Shown: positions 49,823 to 60,479 of the stretch, piece after piece
Numbering within the stretch: the first letter of the stretch is position 1
How the letters are laid out: every line of letters begins with the position of its first letter
Assembly: GCA_018806915.1 (NCBI GenBank)
Contig: JAGKQI010000043.1
Span: 1,463,501 to 1,527,500, forward strand
From: Phytophthora colocasiae
Lineage: Eukaryota > Oomycota > Peronosporomycetes > Peronosporales > Peronosporaceae
Length of the DNA stretch: 64,000 nt
Direction: 5' to 3'
Made by a program: the position numbers and the translations under genes
Notes under the pieces: model-generated
Told to the model about the DNA's origin: nothing
The model's input: the letters and a program-made list of their open reading frames with translations, nothing else
The model's database searches: none

Positions 49823-50296
49823 TGTAGTGGATGCCGGGAAATTTCACCTTGGCGTTACCTCGCAGTCCAAGTTTCCCCACGACATGTCCAGGATCACAGA
49901 TGACCCCAATGTGTCTGACGGCCGCCAGGAATGCCTTTACAAGATCGGATGGCTGGCAAGGTAAGACAAGTGGGTACATGATCTGGATGTTGAAGTGGCT
50001 GCACGTTTACATGTTATCGGTCTGGCTGCCAGTGCCTTACCGACTGCACCTTAGGGACTTTGTACGCCAAACTACATGTTGCCTTCTCTGTGATATCCGG
50101 CTATCCATCTACTCCAGGGGGACGCCTTTGGATTGATAGGACGCCAGGAGTACGAGCTGGTTAGCATCAGTCTCGGACCTCACTCTTCAATTTGCCAAGT
50201 TCCAGAAACTCCAATACATTCGGCTACAAGTTCCTGTGGGGTAGCTCCCACACTGATTGTGTTCGCGTTTTTGGTACTTTCCCCGGAAATACTACA
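49823..50296 (+). repeat. 5' LTR of Gypsy element 2
   Basis: 474 bp. It contains an oomycete Inr at 50179-50195, probably the transcription start (U3/R boundary). Confidence 0.93.
50179..50195 (+). promoter_or_regulatory. Oomycete Inr inside the LTR
   Basis: CTCACTCTTCAATTTGC matches the oomycete core consensus, with C for T at one position. An identical copy is in the 3' LTR at 55830-55846. It would start genomic RNA from the 5' LTR and could drive flanking DNA from the 3' LTR. Confidence 0.6.
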
Positions 50297-50404
50297 AAGA
50301 ATTCTTTAGTAGTGCAAGCGGTCATCCTCGTGTGGTACAACTTGCCGTACTTGGACGACACTACTTGAAGATCGCCTATCACTGTGTGAAGCCCGCCAAT
50401 CACG

Positions 50405-53400
50405 ATGCAGGATGCGACGGGTACCACGCCGTTGTTCACGCCTATTCTTCCGCCCAAGATCAAGAGCGTCTCGCACGAAGCACTGACCAAGTGGAAGAAG
50501 GAGCGTCGCGAGTACGAGGCCAGATTGCGTGCACGCTGCCGCGTTACCGGTGAGGTGTACGAAGCTGTGGCCGAGACCATCATCGAGTCTTTCGACCCCG
50601 ACTTGCTGGACACTTTCTGCCAGCTGAAACTGGGCCATGACTTAGCCCACGTGACCGAAGACATGCTGACGGCTGAGATCGAGAGCATCATCTCCAGAAT
50701 CAAGAACGACACCCTTCCAGACATCAAAGCGCTGTTCAAGAAGCAGCTACGATTCAACTTCGCTGAGAGTGATGTGGAAGCCCGTGTCATCGACTATTTC
50801 AATAGCTTCGGGAAGATCATGCGTGAGAACGGACTGAAGGACTGCTTCGAAGGTGCCGACGGAGAAAAGGAGAAGTGCAAGCGACTGATCGCCAGCCTCC
50901 ACCCCGAAGCTTTGAGGAACGAAGTGAAGCAATGCACGCGTTTCACTCACAAGCCTGCCGCTACCAACCTTAAGTTGCTGTACCAGTTGATCCTGAAGAA
51001 AGCCAAGGAGCACAACCGCCAGTTCTTGAGGCTCAAGGAGAGAAAGGACAAGGATCGTGACAACTCTGGGCGAGCCAAGAACCCCCACAGCAAGAAGGCT
51101 GCGGCAAACAACCAGCCAGCTGCTGGAGACAAGCGGAACCGTGATAGTAAACCTCCATCCACGGGCCCAACGCCCGGGAACTCTGCGAGCAAGCCGTCAC
51201 CACCGCTAACACCAGCTACTGCTGCTAAAGGACCGCCAAGCCCATGTCCAAAGTGCAACGAGATGCATTGGCTCAGCAACTGTACGAAAGCGACTGAAGC
51301 CGAGAAAGTGGAGCTGAAGAAGCAGATGCGTGCCGCCAACAAGGCCAAGCGTTCGCGACTGAAGCGCCTCGGTGAATGCCTCCCTAAGTCGGATCGATTT
51401 GTGACGATTAATGGGGTGCTCGAGCTACCATATTGCCCTGATAGTGGATCTGACTTTACGATCATGGGATCTTCTCATTGGGAGCAGTTGCGCACTTTAG
51501 ACCCAAGTGTCGAAGCCAAGACTCTAGACATCCCCATCCGAAGCCAAGCATTTGGTTCTCGTTGGGTGACTGCCGACCGTAAGGCATGTCTCCACTTGAT
51601 GATCCACACTGCTGTGGGACCTGTTGAACCGATGGGTGCAGTGGATGTGTTGATCGTTGATGTGGATGATGATGAGTTCATCGTTGGCAACGATCTACTA
51701 TCACTACTGGGAATTGACGTCCACCGCCAACTGGAGCAACTGGCTCGGCGTGATGATGGAGAAACCAGTGGTGACCCTATAGTGCTGGAAGCAGATGAAG
51801 AACCTGTGACGGAAGGCACTACAGGCTCTAGTGATGATGATGACGATATTTTCGCTGCTGTGGAGAGGTTGATTGACCGTGCCGTGAAGAACGGATTTCC
51901 TGCTGATAAAGTGGAACAACTGCGCACTATCGCCCATGCCTACGATGTGTGGCGCCTCGAGCTTCGTGGCGACCCACCGGCGAAAGTGCCGCCACTCGAA
52001 GTGCGACTGCGGAACGGGGCTCTGCCAGCTAAGTGTAAGCCTCGTAAATACCCGCCGCACATTCGGCAATTCCTTCACAACTTTAACGCTCGTCTTGTGG
52101 AACTAGGACTGGTTTACGAGAATCCGAACAGTCGATGGTCGAGCCCCGTGCTCCCAGTCAAGAAATCTGACGATCTCATGGACTTGCGCCAGACCACAGA
52201 CTACCGGGCAGTGAACGACAAGACTGAAGTCATGGCCGCTGTGATGCCGATTCTATCACTAGTCATGGAACATGCACGTGGAATGAAACATTTTGGTCTT
52301 TTTGATTTCCTCAAAGGGTTTTGGCAGTTACCTCTAGCTGAGATCTGTCAGGAATTCCTATCCTACATGACCGACGAGAAGATCTTCACTCCACGACGCG
52401 TGCCCCAGGGTTGCAGTGATGCACCTATCTTCTTCCAGAAGACGATGGAGGACTGCTTTGCTGCTTTACTGTACGAGCATCTCCTAATCTGGATTGATGA
52501 TCTCCTGCTATACACAAAAGATATTGACACTTATCTAGTCAAGCTTGGAGAACTCTTCGCTACTCTCAACCAGTTCGGACTGAAGCTAAGCGCTAAGAAG
52601 TCAAGCCTGTATGAGACCCGAGTGAAATGGTGTGGACGCCTGATTGACGGTGATGGAGTACGCCACGATCCGAGTCGCATAGACTCTCTCAGAGCCATGC
52701 CGTACCCAACTACAGCTGGCGAACTCCAGCAATTCGTCTGCGCAATCAATTGGATGCGTGACAGCCTCGCCGACTACGCCCGACATGTGGCCCCATTGCA
52801 GAAGAAGCTCGACGACGCCTTGGCCAGCACCAAGCGCACCCGACGAGCCGCTGCGGGAATTGACATCTCCTTCAACGAAGAAGAACGAGCGGCGTTTGAT
52901 CAAGTCAAGGAACTGCTCGCATCATCAGCAACGCTGGACTTCCCCGATGACAATGCAACCACGTGTCTGTTTACCGATGCGTCCGACGTGGGCTGGGCAG
53001 TGATCGTCACACAAGTGGACGATTTTGACCCAAAGCTGCCCGCTACGCAACAACAACACAAGCTGCTGCAGTGCATGAGTGGAACTTTCAGTGGCAGCCA
53101 ACTCAATTGGACGGTGATTGAGAAGGAGGCATTTCCAATCGTCATGGCCTGTGATAAGCTGGATTATCTACTTCTCCGCCGTACACCGTTCCGGATGTAC
53201 TGCGACCATCGCAACCTTATCCATGTCTTCGCCCCCGCCGACAATGTGAAAAAACATGTTCGTGGTAAACTACTACGCTGGGCGATCAAGATGATGAATT
53301 TCAGGTATGTTGTGGAGCATGTGCCGGGAGTGGATAATGTGTGGGCCGACATGATTTCTCGATGGGCAGGGAATCACGTGTCGACAGCTCGGCCTGCAGT

Positions 53401-53566
53401 CTCAAGGCATTCCGCAGCCGACCACCATCATCGGACCGCCCAGCAGTTGCGTCTCTACGACCTCTGGACGACGATCAATTCGTCTGGCCTACGCTCGCAG
53501 AAATACTGGACGTCCAATCTAAGTTTTCGCCTCCAGCCGGTGCTGTCCGCGCCGACGATGGCCTGA
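50405..53566 (+). CDS. Gag-protease-RT-RNase H polyprotein of Gypsy element 2
   Basis: 1,053 codons in one frame from ATG 50405. Helical Gag (~residues 1-230), a Lys/Pro/Ser-rich linker, a zinc knuckle CPKCNEMHWLSNC (~residue 280), an aspartic protease motif YCPDSGSDFTIM (~residue 345), RT from about residue 560 (RWSSPVLPVKKSDD, FGLFDFLKGFWQLPL, LLIWIDDLLLYTKD with the catalytic DD), and RNase H (CLFTDASDVGWAVIV; MYCDHRNLIHVF). Gag and Pol are fused without a stop. The genuine sequence ends near WAGNHVSTARPA (~53395); beyond that a shift moves the sense frame and the last ~55 residues are spurious. Confidence 0.88.
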   Translation: MQDATGTTPLFTPILPPKIKSVSHEALTKWKKERREYEARLRARCRVTGEVYEAVAETIIESFDPDLLDTFCQLKLGHDLAHVTEDMLTAEIESIISRIKNDTLPDIKALFKKQLRFNFAESDVEARVIDYFNSFGKIMRENGLKDCFEGADGEKEKCKRLIASLHPEALRNEVKQCTRFTHKPAATNLKLLYQLILKKAKEHNRQFLRLKERKDKDRDNSGRAKNPHSKKAAANNQPAAGDKRNRDSKPPSTGPTPGNSASKPSPPLTPATAAKGPPSPCPKCNEMHWLSNCTKATEAEKVELKKQMRAANKAKRSRLKRLGECLPKSDRFVTINGVLELPYCPDSGSDFTIMGSSHWEQLRTLDPSVEAKTLDIPIRSQAFGSRWVTADRKACLHLMIHTAVGPVEPMGAVDVLIVDVDDDEFIVGNDLLSLLGIDVHRQLEQLARRDDGETSGDPIVLEADEEPVTEGTTGSSDDDDDIFAAVERLIDRAVKNGFPADKVEQLRTIAHAYDVWRLELRGDPPAKVPPLEVRLRNGALPAKCKPRKYPPHIRQFLHNFNARLVELGLVYENPNSRWSSPVLPVKKSDDLMDLRQTTDYRAVNDKTEVMAAVMPILSLVMEHARGMKHFGLFDFLKGFWQLPLAEICQEFLSYMTDEKIFTPRRVPQGCSDAPIFFQKTMEDCFAALLYEHLLIWIDDLLLYTKDIDTYLVKLGELFATLNQFGLKLSAKKSSLYETRVKWCGRLIDGDGVRHDPSRIDSLRAMPYPTTAGELQQFVCAINWMRDSLADYARHVAPLQKKLDDALASTKRTRRAAAGIDISFNEEERAAFDQVKELLASSATLDFPDDNATTCLFTDASDVGWAVIVTQVDDFDPKLPATQQQHKLLQCMSGTFSGSQLNWTVIEKEAFPIVMACDKLDYLLLRRTPFRMYCDHRNLIHVFAPADNVKKHVRGKLLRWAIKMMNFRYVVEHVPGVDNVWADMISRWAGNHVSTARPAVSRHSAADHHHRTAQQLRLYDLWTTINSSGLRSQKYWTSNLSFRLQPVLSAPTMA

Positions 53567-55338
53567 TTTCAGTGGAGGACCGAGTGTGGATACCACCGGA
53601 GGCTGAGGATCTCATTTTACGTCTCTGTATTGTAGCCCATTGTGGTGCCCAAGGACACCGGGGCCACCACGCGATGGTGAACCACCTCCGCCGAATTTTC
53701 TCTATCGACCATCTCTCGAATATTGTGGCTACTTTTCTCCGCGATTGCCTGCTATGTCTGCATTCTCGAGGGGGGAAAATCATACCCCGCCCTTGGGGTG
53801 AAACGATCGACTGCGCTACGAGAAATGGTGTGCTTCATTTCGATTTCCTGTATATGGGCGAGAGCTATGGAGATAGCAAGTATTTACTTGTTCTCAAGGA
53901 TCACGCGACACATTTCTGTGAGCTCGTGGTTGCAGACACAGCCGACAGCCGAGTCGTCGTGGACGCCTTACTGGATTGGTACTCTCGTTTCGGCCTGCCT
54001 CCACTCTGGGTTTCCGACAATGGAACCCACTTTAAGAATAAGTGATCGCAGACCTCAGTCGACGTCTACGCACTCAGCAGACCTTCACGCCAGCCTATAG
54101 CCCCTGGGTGAATGGTTCGATTGAACGAGTAAACCGTGACATACTACAAGTGGTGCGCGCGATGATTCTGTCCTACAAGATCAGCTACAAGGACTGGGTG
54201 TATTTGGTCCCAATGATCATGGCCAGCCTCAACCATACCGCTGTTCCGTCGCTAGGCAACCGTGCACCGATAGAACTATTCACTGGTTTACAATGTCCTT
54301 CGCCGCTGATGGAATTTTACTTGCCCGAGAAGCAGAAGATGCAGCAAGTTCCACCCAGCGACGAGATCGATAGCTACCTGAACGACCTGCGGACGAGTTT
54401 GCAACAGATGCACCAGGACGTCGAAGATCGCAGGTTGAAGCAGAGGCTGCTCAACAAGAAGCACCAGCGCGGTGAAAGTCTTGTCAACTTCACTGTTGGT
54501 GATTACGTGCTTCGGTCTCGAGTAGACGAGAAGCACGGCAACAAACTCCAAGTTACATGGATCGGACCATACCGCGTTGTTCGAGCTGATACGCATTCTT
54601 TCCGAGTACAGCACCTTATCACTGGTCAAGAATCTGACGTGCACGCCTCACGGCTCAAGATGTATGCTGATGACAGCTTGGACGTGACAGACGAGCTCCT
54701 GGAGCATATTGCCTCTCAAGGAATTGTGCTCGCTGTCAACGAACTCAAGGAGCATCGATGGAACGAAGCCATCAGTGACTTTGAGATACTTGTGGGATGG
54801 AAAGGTCTACAGTCGATCGAGGACTCGTACGAACCGATGCAGAGTCTGGCTCCAGATATTCCAGTGCTGATTGGAAACTACGTCGCAGCAACCGATGACC
54901 AGCAACTCCGTGAACACTGGCAGAAGATGTCCGGAGTACCAGCTACTGGATCAGCGCCACCTGCAGCACCCACGACTACAACAACAACTCTTAGGGGATC
55001 CGATGATACCGCTAATGTGGACCGTCGCCATCGCTCCAGAAGGAAACGACGCCGTCAAACTGCGAGAGAACCTGCTAGCAGTTGCCTCCCAGTGCGACCC
55101 CAACGTCGCTGAAGCAATCGAGGTTTCACCATCGAGAGCTAAGCGGAAAGTACGACGAACCGCAAAGGAAGAGAGTCAAGAACACACAAGTGTCGGGAAC
55201 CAAGATTCCCAGCCTCTTCTAGGTCGCCGCCAAACCAGATCGATGACTGTGGCAGCCGTGGCAGAAGGAAACTCCTCGCGCCCTCGACTCGCCCAGCGAT
55301 CTCACCGTTCCAGGAAGCCTCAGACTCACACTACTTAG
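53390..55338 (+). pseudogene. Integrase and C-terminal region of Gypsy element 2, frameshifted
   Basis: After the shift near 53400 the sense frame runs to 54043: integrase zinc finger (HCGAQGHRGHH ... CLLCLH) and the first two catalytic Asp (LHFDFLYMGE; VSDNGTHF). A missing G near 54041 (KNK then VIADLSRR) shifts it again; the third frame carries the catalytic Glu in NGSIERVN and a chromodomain-like ISDFEILVGWKGLQSIEDSYEPM, to 55112. Past ~54960 the frame at 54871-55338 looks at least as protein-like, so a third shift is possible. As written, no integrase can be made. Confidence 0.85.
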
Positions 55339-55473
55339 GTGGTCGAGCAGACTGTGAACCCCATCAGCCGTTCCTGCAGAATCTCCTCCAGCGCCAGCGC
55401 CAGTACACTGGGTTGGACGACCGCCTGGAACAGGACGAGGAAGCAGATCGGTAACACCAAGCTTCGGAGGCTG

Positions 55474-55947
55474 TGTAGTGGATGCCGGGAAATTTCACCT
55501 TGGCGTTACCTCGCAGTCCAAGTTTCCCCACGACATGTCCAGGATCACAGATGACCCCAATGTGTCTGACGGCCGCCAGGAATGCCTTTACAAGATCGGA
55601 TGGCTGGCAAGGTAAGACAAGTGGGTACATGATCTGGATGTTGAAGTGGCTGCACGTTTACATGTTATCGGTCTGGCTGCCAGTGCCTTACCGACTGCAC
55701 CTTAGGGACTTTGTACGCCAAACTACATGTTGCCTTCTCTGTGATATCCGGCTATCCATCTACTCCAGGGGGACGCCTTTGGATTGATAGGACGCCAGGA
55801 GTACGAGCTGGTTAGCATCAGTCTCGGACCTCACTCTTCAATTTGCCAAGTTCCAGAAACTCCAATACATTCGGCTACAAGTTCCTGTGGGGTAGCTCCC
55901 ACACTGATTGTGTTCGCGTTTTTGGTACTTTCCCCGGGAATACTACA
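55474..55947 (+). repeat. 3' LTR of Gypsy element 2
   Basis: 474 bp, differing from the 5' LTR at one base near the end (ccccgggaat versus ccccggaaat). Confidence 0.93.
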
Positions 55948-55952
55948 GGTGG

Positions 55953-57224
55953 GCAGTCCAGCTTTGAGCGATTTTTTCAAAGTCCAGTTCATTTTTTTAT
56001 ATACATTGCTCCTTCGAGGTTACTACCGAAGTGTGCGTGTAATGTAAAGTAAACAAGATCACGTAGATTGTACGTGGGCCCGGTCCAATGTGAACTTGGA
56101 GGTGGAACATCAGTGCGGTGGCAACTACGTAACACGGTAATTCTTTCTCTTCTTTCAGTGCGGTGGCAGGTCAGGTTTTGAGCTGCCACGAAGTGACCCG
56201 TATGGGAATGGAGGACCACCAGCGAGCACAGGCGTGGGGAGATCGAGATTTCCTACTCGAAAGGAGTAGAAAGGAAGATAAGATTACGTTTTAGGCGAAT
56301 TCAGGAAACTTCCTCCAAGAGGCAGGATTCACATACATACTTCGAAATGAAACAGAGAATTCGCTAACTTTGTCAAAGACGCGTTAGCCTTTAAAATATA
56401 GCTGAGGATGTGATACGTGTATGGTGCTGTGATCTACACTCCTTTTAACACAGCTACCGGTAGGTCTAATAGACAGCGTAAGTCCCGACAGGATTTTGAA
56501 TCGAGAAAATTTTCGCTCTGACAATGATACAGTATTTAGCACTTAAACCATAACTTGTGAGTGATTAACCAATAGAATCACACGCTGCGTCGAATGGTGC
56601 AACCGGGATTAACTGGTCCCAATAAATAACCAATAAAATCAGTCGAAATATTGTTTGACCACTGTCACAATTACTACCAATAATCTACACGATTAGCATA
56701 AGGATCCCGCTCGCGAGTTCTCTCGTCGGGTTTACTTAACCCTGCTACCAGGCATTTTTAGAGGTCAGTGGCACCAAATTTCGTCCAATCAATTCGTAGT
56801 TTGTCGGTCCGCAAATTCAAATTTCAAACTACGCGACAGATGCAAAGCAGTGAAGCGCCAGCACGAACTTGTGGTCACCGTGGCGACGAGCCTTGCGAGT
56901 GGCTCCGGTATGGCAAAGAGACCGTTGGCAGCAGGCTACGGATGATGAACTGTAGCCACCGCCGTCGGACACCGCTGTGCATGAAGCAGAGTTTGTACCA
57001 GTTATACTAATACAACAAGTTCGGCCGATTGAGCACGGCTTCGAAGATCACCGTTCCGCTGTGTGTACAGAAGGAGACAGCACAGCTTGAGGACATCATC
57101 AGGTACATGAAGTTTGCTATTGGAATGCGGTTACGGGAGTTGTAGCTGATATAGATGTGTTTTTGTTTTGTTTTTCTTCAGACACGTGTGTACTACTGCA
57201 TCTCCTGCTGCTGCACATACAGCA
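55953..57224. other. Repeat-derived intergenic DNA
   Basis: No intact gene. It holds copy 2 of the dispersed ~103-bp repeat (56400-56501) and a nearby gattcacatacatac similar to sequence just upstream of copy 1. Confidence 0.5.
56400..56501 (+). repeat. Dispersed ~103-bp repeat, copy 2
   Basis: Same orientation and order of blocks as 7821-7923, with small indels, including an added 'ccggta' after acagcta. Confidence 0.7.
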
Positions 57225-57813
57225 TCAAGTGCCGTCCGCACTCCGAGAGACGTTGAAGTTAGCGCATCGAAATACAGTGAAGCATGCGACGTGAAATCCT
57301 CTGTGGCATCCAGTACAACCGAAAAGAGCCTTTTTGGAGAACCCTCCCAACGTACACAAATACCACGTCAGTTTGCTGGACGAGTGTTGTCTAGAGTTCG
57401 GTGTAATAGAGTAGACACTGTCGTTAGCCCCAAGCAGCTTTTGTATTGGCGCTTTGGCGTTGGTTGTCGGTGGCATTCCTGGGCTAGCCGGACTCACACT
57501 TGTAAGTTGTTCTGTCACTTGGCTTTCGACGTCGCGTAGCTTTACGCGTGCTGCGGCTGGTTCAGTGATATTTTTGTAGAGCGGTACAGCTATAGCTGCG
57601 AAGTTTTGCTGAATCTGCTTCATAAGACGTCTACTGTGCTACAGAGGATCTTGCTCGTCTTTCGACTGGTACAGTATCAGGTGCGTGGATCTGGAATCGA
57701 GCACGGATGCTATTAAAACGATTCCTCGACATCGTCGAGCCAAAGTCCGGTTGGCCCATAAACAACTTGGTAGACCACAGTTCCTTTAATTGAGTCACTG
57801 GGTTGAAACTCAT
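57225..57813 (-). pseudogene. PiggyBac-like (DDE_Tnp_1_7) transposase remnant
   Basis: Two minus-strand pieces in the correct order. 57813-57631 encodes ELWSTKLFMGQPDFGSTMSRNRFNSIRARF, like the start of the PiggyBac-type transposase domain (...MSRNRF..I...). 57623-57225 encodes a C-terminal Cys/His cluster (WYLCTLGG...FGCTGCHRGFHVACF), like the terminal zinc-binding tail. The catalytic middle is deleted and the frame changes between the pieces. Confidence 0.5.
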
Positions 57814-57953
57814 CGCAATTTCTAGACCATCAAGCTCAAATACAGTCGCTTCTGCTGTAAAGGTGGTGAATTGAGAACTAATTTACTGCTGGCTGACTTG
57901 CTCGCCCTTGTCCTACCTGTAGCTACAGATCGTTCCAGCGTTGCCTCGAGTCA

Positions 57954-59331
57954 TCAACTCTGACTCGGATTTGTGCCACTCTCACCAGTGGCATCGACAC
58001 TTCCCCGCGAGTTGAGCGTCGAGGCAAACTCTACCAGCCCGAGCGCACTACGAAGGTGGCAAAACAACGTCTTCCCTAGCGCTTTAGTGAAGCCATCTGC
58101 AAGCATTTCGGAGGTCGGGCAGTACTCGAGCTGGATGGTGCCATCTTGGTATGCATCTTTGATGGAGTGAATTGCGATGTCGACGCTCTTCTGCGAATTT
58201 GACGTTTTCTTCTTCTCGATCCGTTGTATCGTCGACAGGTTATCGACCGGTATCTTGACCAATTTTTCTCCCGTGAGTCAGTGAATCAGCATCGCCGTCC
58301 ACATGAAATCTTCTAGGCCCATGTCAGATGCGATTATTCTGCTGCGGTGGATGATTTAGCCACGACAGCCTGACGCTTGCAAGACCAATGTACGGGGCAG
58401 TCATGAACGCGTAATAACAGACCCGTTTCACCAAACGAGGTCCGGGGGAGGGGGGGCCTACCGAAATATCGGGTATATGGCGGGGAACCCGGGTTGCTGC
58501 GCGTGACTACACGATTTCGCATGTAGACAGCGGTGCGAACAGCATACTCCCAGAGATTGTGGGGAACATTTGCCTGCGATAGCAAACATCGTGTCATGTC
58601 TGCCAAAGTGCGGTTGGTCCGTTCAGCAACTCCATTCTGGTAGTGCTTATCAGGCTCAGAAATTGTCGTTCAATTCCTTCTTCATCACACAAATCGTCAA
58701 AAGCTTTGTCAATGAATTCGCCGTCATTGTCCGTGCGAAGCACACAAAAGTCAGTGTCACCATTTCGTCGCTTCACCAACTGGATGTAGTCCGAAACTTT
58801 TCCACTGCATCACGTTTCGTTTGAGGAAGTAACCGTGCGTATAGTTTTTACACTTTACTGCCATGTTGTAGTGATGTCCGTGAATGCTGCGTTGAAATGG
58901 CCCTGCAAGGTCGGCGTGGCAGATGCGATCTTTTGCTGTGTCGGAGTGCAGCTCTGCTGTGGCCTTTTCCAAGTACACAGACCTCGCATGGATACATGGG
59001 CAATGCCTTTAGACCTTTGATACGGAGCCCTTGAACGAGGCCACCGCGTTCCATGTCCAGGATCGCTTGGTAGTTCAAATGGCCCAAACGGCGATGCCAG
59101 TCTTGGGAGCCTTTCGGTACTATGGGGAAAGACATCTCGGGTGAAGTTGCAGCGAATCCACTTCCAGTTGTCTCAGATCTCGCATACATTCCGTCCCGAA
59201 TAGCGCTCCGAAGTATTGCGGGTCCATACACGGTCCACGAGTCATACGATGAGTATGCTCACCGACTATCCCAAATTGCCACTGGACTGAATCATGGAAG
59301 AGCGAATGATTACACTGAGTAACAGACACTC
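57954..59331 (-). pseudogene. Copia (Ty1-type) pol remnant: integrase joined to RNase H
   Basis: In minus-strand order: gag-pre-integrase region (LGHLNYQAILDMERGGLVQGL, CEVCVLGKGHSRA), integrase core with FCVLRTDNDGEFIDKAF, integrase end (WEYAVRTAVYMRNRVVTRS, ~58530), then directly SCKRQAVVAKSSTAAE (~58345) and QLEYCPTSEMLADGFTKAL (~58100), which belong to the Copia RNase H. The whole RT is missing between them. Multiple frame breaks show it is old. Confidence 0.85.
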
Positions 59332-59669
59332 AGTTCAACTGGCATACCCTCGCTATTGCGATACGCTACTCGCCCAGATTGCAGCTGGGGAAATATAAAA
59401 GGCGATCAACTTGCTCAGTCGTCTTGCAGGTTCGGACGGTCGCATGAAGAAGCGTCGCAAGTTAGCTGGACTTGTTGTATGTTTTTGCTGGCACCTTCAG
59501 AAACGCCCTGAAAAGATTAGCCTATTAATAACAGCAAACGCTGAGTACAGCTGCCAGCATCCCAGGACTTATGTCGGGGGAGCAGCGCAAGAAGTCCACC
59601 AACCAACCTGCTGGTCACGCTGCAGCAGCAGTGCAGTCATCCGATGACGAATGAAGGCGCGGGGTGTTG

Positions 59670-60020
59670 ACAGACACCGCGCCCAAACCGTTTGACCCCG
59701 GCAAGATACCTGTGGAAATTGCTGTTGACTCTGGAGCCTCATTTCACATGACTTGAATTCGTGACACCCTTATGAATATTGCTCCTTGTGACGACCATAC
59801 TGCTGATGGACACATTGTCGTCGGAACAGAAGTCGGTGATCTCAAGTTCGCAGACGGACCTCTTGGCATTTTACACAACGTGGTCCACATACCATCTCTT
59901 GCTCGAACGCTTATTTCTGTGTCGGTACTTGCAGCTGACGGATACAAGTGTGATTTTAGTGATAGCGGGTGTGGAAGCTTGGTAGTAGACGCAATCAGGA
60001 CAGCTTGGCGTTGCACAGAG
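59670..60020 (+). pseudogene. Copia protease fragment, opposite orientation
   Basis: Plus-strand reading IPVEIAVDSGASFHMT, then TGA in place of the usual Trp, then VVGTEVGDLKFADGPLGILHNVVHIPSLARTL, is a Ty1/Copia aspartic protease and the start of the pre-integrase region. It faces away from the Copia remnant at 57954-59331, so two Copia pieces lie in inverted orientation. Confidence 0.75.
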
Positions 60021-60230
60021 AGACGACTACGAAACTTCTGAAGGAATGCACGCCCAAGATCGTGGAAAGAGTTCCGCGGAAGCGTACTCCGGTTCCGAAT
60101 GAACCAAGGACTCGCCGTTCCCGTGAGATGGACAATGGCATCATGGAGTTAATGAACCCCTTCCTGGTGGGTTGGATTGTGTTCCATCCGTACGCAAAGA
60201 AGATTTTGGAGGCGGAGGGTGGCTATTGAG

Positions 60231-60478
60231 TTAAGAGGCACCACGCGAGAGTGGCTGTTTGGAGAGAATGCTGCACTTGACCGGTTCCAGCCAGGTATGC
60301 CCATTGAGAGTTTGGGCATCCTCAATTTGGACTTGTAAGCGCTCAAACCATTCATGGGCGCGAGCAGCATGGTATCCATCCCGTATCGCACCCGAGAAGT
60401 TCTCGATGTTGACCAGCTTGACGTTGAGCTTCTGCTTAGGTTCACGTGCGATCTCCAAAATGGCGTCTTCGAATTCCC
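60231..60478 (-). pseudogene. Possible retrotransposon gag fragment joined to the LINE
   Basis: Minus-strand KLVNIENFSGAIRDGYHAAR and HEWFERLQVQIEDAQTLNG resemble the N-terminal part of a retrotransposon gag, in frame with a short upstream EFEDAILEIAREPKQ. It replaces the expected 3' part of the LINE RT. The assignment is weak. Confidence 0.35.
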
Positions 60479-60479
60479 C

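Larger units (their letters stand above)
49823..55947 (+). mobile_element. Gypsy LTR retrotransposon 2
   Basis: 6,125 bp with 474-bp LTRs (49823-50296 and 55474-55947; TGTAG...CTACA ends; one difference that I found) and a 5-bp target duplication GGTGG (49818-49822 and 55948-55952). Gag-PR-RT-RH-INT order on the plus strand makes it Gypsy, with a chromodomain-like segment after the integrase. Near-identical LTRs mean recent insertion, but the pol frame carries two or more shifts. Confidence 0.93.
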
